Source of the DNA: Hydrogenothermaceae bacterium
GTDB lineage: Bacteria; Aquificota; Aquificia; Aquificales; Hydrogenothermaceae
Reading direction: 5' to 3'
NCBI GenBank assembly: GCA_012961365.1
Contig: DTZN01000259.1
Span: forward strand, 1 to 7,242
Length of the DNA stretch: 7,242 nt
Below the pieces are notes generated by a model that saw only the letters and a list, made by a program, of their open reading frames with translations, was not told the origin of the DNA and made no database searches. Positions 4,714 through 7,242 of the stretch are shown in pieces. Made by a program: the position numbers and the translations under genes. Each line of letters begins with the position of its first letter. Positions within the stretch are counted from its first letter, which is position 1.

Positions 4714-7242
4714 ATGATTGGATTTTTAGTAAAAAAAATATTTGGAACAAAAAATGAAAGAGAAATAAAAAAACTAAAGCCTTGGGTAGAAAAAATAAAT
4801 GCATTAGAAGATGGATTTGATAAATTAACAAATGAAGAAATTAGACAAAAAAGCCTAGAACTAAAGGAAAAAGTTCAATCAGATAAACATCTATCAGAAG
4901 CTATTACCCAAGGGGAAATGGTTGATATTCTACCAGAGGCCTTTGCATTAGTTAGAGAAGCAGCAAAAAGAACCCTTGGTCTTCGTCCCTTTGATGTTCA
5001 ACTAATTGGAGCAATGGTTTTACACCAAGGAAAAATTGCAGAAATGAAAACAGGAGAAGGAAAAACTTTGGTTGCGTCAATAGCAATTTATCTAAATGCT
5101 CTAACAGGAAAAGGTGTTCACCTAGTTACTGTAAATGATTATCTTGCAAAAAGAGATGCAGTTCAAATGGGAAGTATATATAAGTTTTTAGGTTTAACTG
5201 TTGGAGCTATAAATACCAACCAAGTGTCGTTTTTAATAGACTGGGTAGATGAAGAAAAATTTGAAGAAGCAATAAAAAAAGATTTAAGAGTATGGCCTCA
5301 AGGCTTTAAAGAAGAGATTCTTCCACAGGATAAATTCAACATAGAAGCTCGTAAAAACTTCTTTACAGTGGCAAAAAATGCAGAAAGAAGACAGGCTTAC
5401 GAAGCAGACATAACATATGGAACAAATAATGAGTTTGGATTTGATTATCTTAGAGATAATATGGTTTTTTCAAAAGACCAAATAGTCCAAGTAAAAGGAC
5501 ATCATTTTGCAATAGTTGATGAAGTGGATTCAATTTTGATTGATGAAGCAAGAACTCCTTTAATTATTTCAGGACTTGCAGAAGAAGATGTAAGTATTTA
5601 TTACCAAGCAGATGCTTTTGTAAAAACATTAATAAAAGATGAAGATTTTACAATTGATGAAAAAAACAAAACTGCAGTTTTAACTGAAAAGGGTATAGAA
5701 AAGGCAGAAAAATACTTTAATTTGGAAAACTTATTTGACCCTAAAAATATAGATATTTTACATGCAATAAATCAGTCCTTAAGAGCTAATCATTTATTTC
5801 ATAGAGATGTTGATTATGTTGTAAAAGATGGAGAAGTAATTATTGTTGATGAGTTTACAGGAAGACTTATGCCAGGAAGAAGATGGTCAGATGGTCTTCA
5901 TCAGGCTATAGAGGCAAAAGAAGGAGTTAAGATTGAAGCAGAAAACCAAACATTAGCATCTATCACTTTCCAAAACTACTTTAGAATGTATGAAAAACTT
6001 GCAGGAATGACAGGAACAGCAGAAACAGAAGCAGAAGAATTTAAAGAAATTTATGGACTTGATGTTGTTGTAATTCCTACAAACAAACCAGTTCAAAGAA
6101 AAGACCATCCAGATATGATATATAAAACTAAAAAAGAAAAATTTGAAAAAGTTGTAGAAGAAATAGAAGAGCTTCATAAACAAGGAAGACCTGTATTAGT
6201 TGGAACAGTTTCTATAGAAACTTCCGAATATCTATCAAATCTTTTAAAGAAAAAAGGAATTCCCCATAATGTTTTAAATGCAAAGCATCACGAAAAAGAA
6301 GCAGAAATTATTGCCCAAGCCGGTAGAGTTGGAGCAGTAACTATTGCAACAAATATGGCAGGTAGAGGAACTGATATATTACTTGGAGGAAACCCTGAGT
6401 TTTTAGCAAAAGAAATTCTCCGTAAAAAAGGAAAAACACCAGAAGAAGCAACAGAAGAAGAATACAAACAGGCCCTAAAAGAAGCTCAAAAAATAACAGC
6501 CGAAGAAAAAGAAAAAGTTATAAGTTTAGGAGGGCTTGCAGTAATAGGGACAGAAAGACATGAAAGTAGAAGAATAGATAACCAGCTTAGAGGTAGAGCA
6601 GGAAGACAAGGAGACCCGGGAAGCTCAAGATTTTATTTATCTTTAGAAGATGATTTATTAAGACTGTTTGGAGGAGATAGACTAAAAGCCTTAATGGACA
6701 AACTTAAAATTCCTGAGGGAGAACCAATTGAAAGCACAATGGTATCAAAGGCAATTGAAAATGCCCAGAAAAGAGTAGAAGGTCAAAACTTCCAGATTAG
6801 AAAAAGATTGCTTGAGTTTGATGATGTAATGAACAAACAAAGGCAGGTAATATATTCTCTTAGACGAGATATATTAGAAGGAATTAATCTAAAAGAGGAA
6901 CTTAAGCAGTGGTTATATGATGTAGCTCTTACATTTATAGATAAGTATGCACCAGCAGAAGAGTATCAGGAGAAATGGGACTTAAAAGAATTAAAAGCTT
7001 CGTTTAAAGAATGGCTAGGAGTTGATATTAATATAGATGAAACTAAGGAATGGGATAGAAAAGAGTTAGAAGAACATATATTTAAGCAACTAGAAGAGTT
7101 TTATAAGCAGAAAGAAGAAAAAGCAGGAGAAGAAGTAATAAGGGAATTTGAAAGATATATAACATTACAAGTTTTAGACTCTTTATGGAAAGAACACTTG
7201 CATTTACTAGATAGATTAAGAGAAAGTGTGTCTTTAAGAGGA
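4714..7242 (+). CDS. secA: Preprotein translocase ATPase SecA (C-terminus cut off by the window edge)
   Basis: SecA is the motor that drives unfolded preproteins through SecYEG at the cytoplasmic membrane. Residues 1-843 are present, all in frame without a stop. The N-terminus [15 protein letters not shown] is typical. Seen in order: [16 protein letters not shown], Walker A TGEGKT (113-118), [29 protein letters not shown], Walker [17 protein letters not shown] (D269-D272), the preprotein cross-linking domain (roughly 281-419), [29 protein letters not shown], then NBD2 with [14 protein letters not shown] (546-559) and [18 protein letters not shown] (623-640). The helical scaffold/wing region includes [12 protein letters not shown] and ends at SLRG. 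The rest of the helical region and any zinc-binding tail lie past 7242. Odd: about 50 extra residues (about 171-221) in NBD1 and about 9 extra before the PEAFA motif, relative to E. coli. The ATG is preceded by a strong AGGGAGGA, but 11 nt away (see the hairpin entry). Confidence 0.97.
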   Translation, partial: MIGFLVKKIFGTKNEREIKKLKPWVEKINALEDGFDKLTNEEIRQKSLELKEKVQSDKHLSEAITQGEMVDILPEAFALVREAAKRTLGLRPFDVQLIGAMVLHQGKIAEMKTGEGKTLVASIAIYLNALTGKGVHLVTVNDYLAKRDAVQMGSIYKFLGLTVGAINTNQVSFLIDWVDEEKFEEAIKKDLRVWPQGFKEEILPQDKFNIEARKNFFTVAKNAERRQAYEADITYGTNNEFGFDYLRDNMVFSKDQIVQVKGHHFAIVDEVDSILIDEARTPLIISGLAEEDVSIYYQADAFVKTLIKDEDFTIDEKNKTAVLTEKGIEKAEKYFNLENLFDPKNIDILHAINQSLRANHLFHRDVDYVVKDGEVIIVDEFTGRLMPGRRWSDGLHQAIEAKEGVKIEAENQTLASITFQNYFRMYEKLAGMTGTAETEAEEFKEIYGLDVVVIPTNKPVQRKDHPDMIYKTKKEKFEKVVEEIEELHKQGRPVLVGTVSIETSEYLSNLLKKKGIPHNVLNAKHHEKEAEIIAQAGRVGAVTIATNMAGRGTDILLGGNPEFLAKEILRKKGKTPEEATEEEYKQALKEAQKITAEEKEKVISLGGLAVIGTERHESRRIDNQLRGRAGRQGDPGSSRFYLSLEDDLLRLFGGDRLKALMDKLKIPEGEPIESTMVSKAIENAQKRVEGQNFQIRKRLLEFDDVMNKQRQVIYSLRRDILEGINLKEELKQWLYDVALTFIDKYAPAEEYQEKWDLKELKASFKEWLGVDINIDETKEWDRKELEEHIFKQLEEFYKQKEEKAGEEVIREFERYITLQVLDSLWKEHLHLLDRLRESVSLRG

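Noticed and set aside
5953..6183. Minus-strand frame inside secA, Phe/Cys/Ser rich
   Set aside because: It lies wholly antisense to an intact, highly conserved part of secA and has no independent support.
1..7242. Search for mobile elements, CRISPR repeats, tRNA genes, defence or toxin-antitoxin modules
   Set aside because: Nothing was seen by eye: genes are intact apart from the two edge-truncated ones, intergenic space is small, codon use looks uniform, and no regularly spaced repeats or cloverleaf-like sequences were found.

Overview
This window reads as an ordinary housekeeping stretch from an AT-rich bacterium, by eye about 30% GC, with heavy use of AGA, ATA, AAA and GAA codons. The most likely source is a low-GC thermophile of the Aquificales/Hydrogenothermaceae type, such as a Sulfurihydrogenibium relative. 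Three things point that way: the lysine- and glutamate-rich proteins, the AGA/ATA codon bias, and a SecA with an insertion of about 50 residues in its first nucleotide-binding domain. I recall such an insertion as a trait of Aquificales SecA. This placement is an inference from sequence character only.

Layout: two transcription units diverge from a 228-bp AT-rich intergenic region (4486-4713). Leftward, on the minus strand, runs a tight four-gene cluster. In transcription order it holds rimO (4485-3190, ribosomal protein S12 methylthiotransferase), mtnA (3133-2072, methylthioribose-1-phosphate isomerase family), yvcK/glmR (2070-1087, UDP-sugar-binding regulator of the CofD-like family) and nadB (1094 to beyond the left edge, L-aspartate oxidase). 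The junctions are a 56-bp gap, a 1-bp gap and an 8-bp overlap, so the genes are very probably co-transcribed and the last two junctions translationally coupled. Rightward, on the plus strand, runs secA (4714 to beyond the right edge), the preprotein translocase ATPase.

How the genes fit together: these are core functions rather than one pathway. RimO is a radical-SAM enzyme that releases 5'-deoxyadenosine, and MtnA-family isomerases act on 5-(methylthio)- or 5-deoxyribose-1-phosphate. Their adjacency may therefore link by-product production to salvage. YvcK adjusts central carbon flow and envelope precursor supply, and NadB starts NAD synthesis. Both leading genes of the cluster, rimO and mtnA, begin with TTG.

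I see no mobile element, CRISPR array, tRNA, rRNA, toxin-antitoxin or defence module, and no previously undescribed system. The points most worth a second look are the SecA insertion, the clustered AAGTA/TACTT dyads around the predicted rimO promoter, the hairpin overlapping the secA ribosome-binding site, and a CxxC motif in MtnA.
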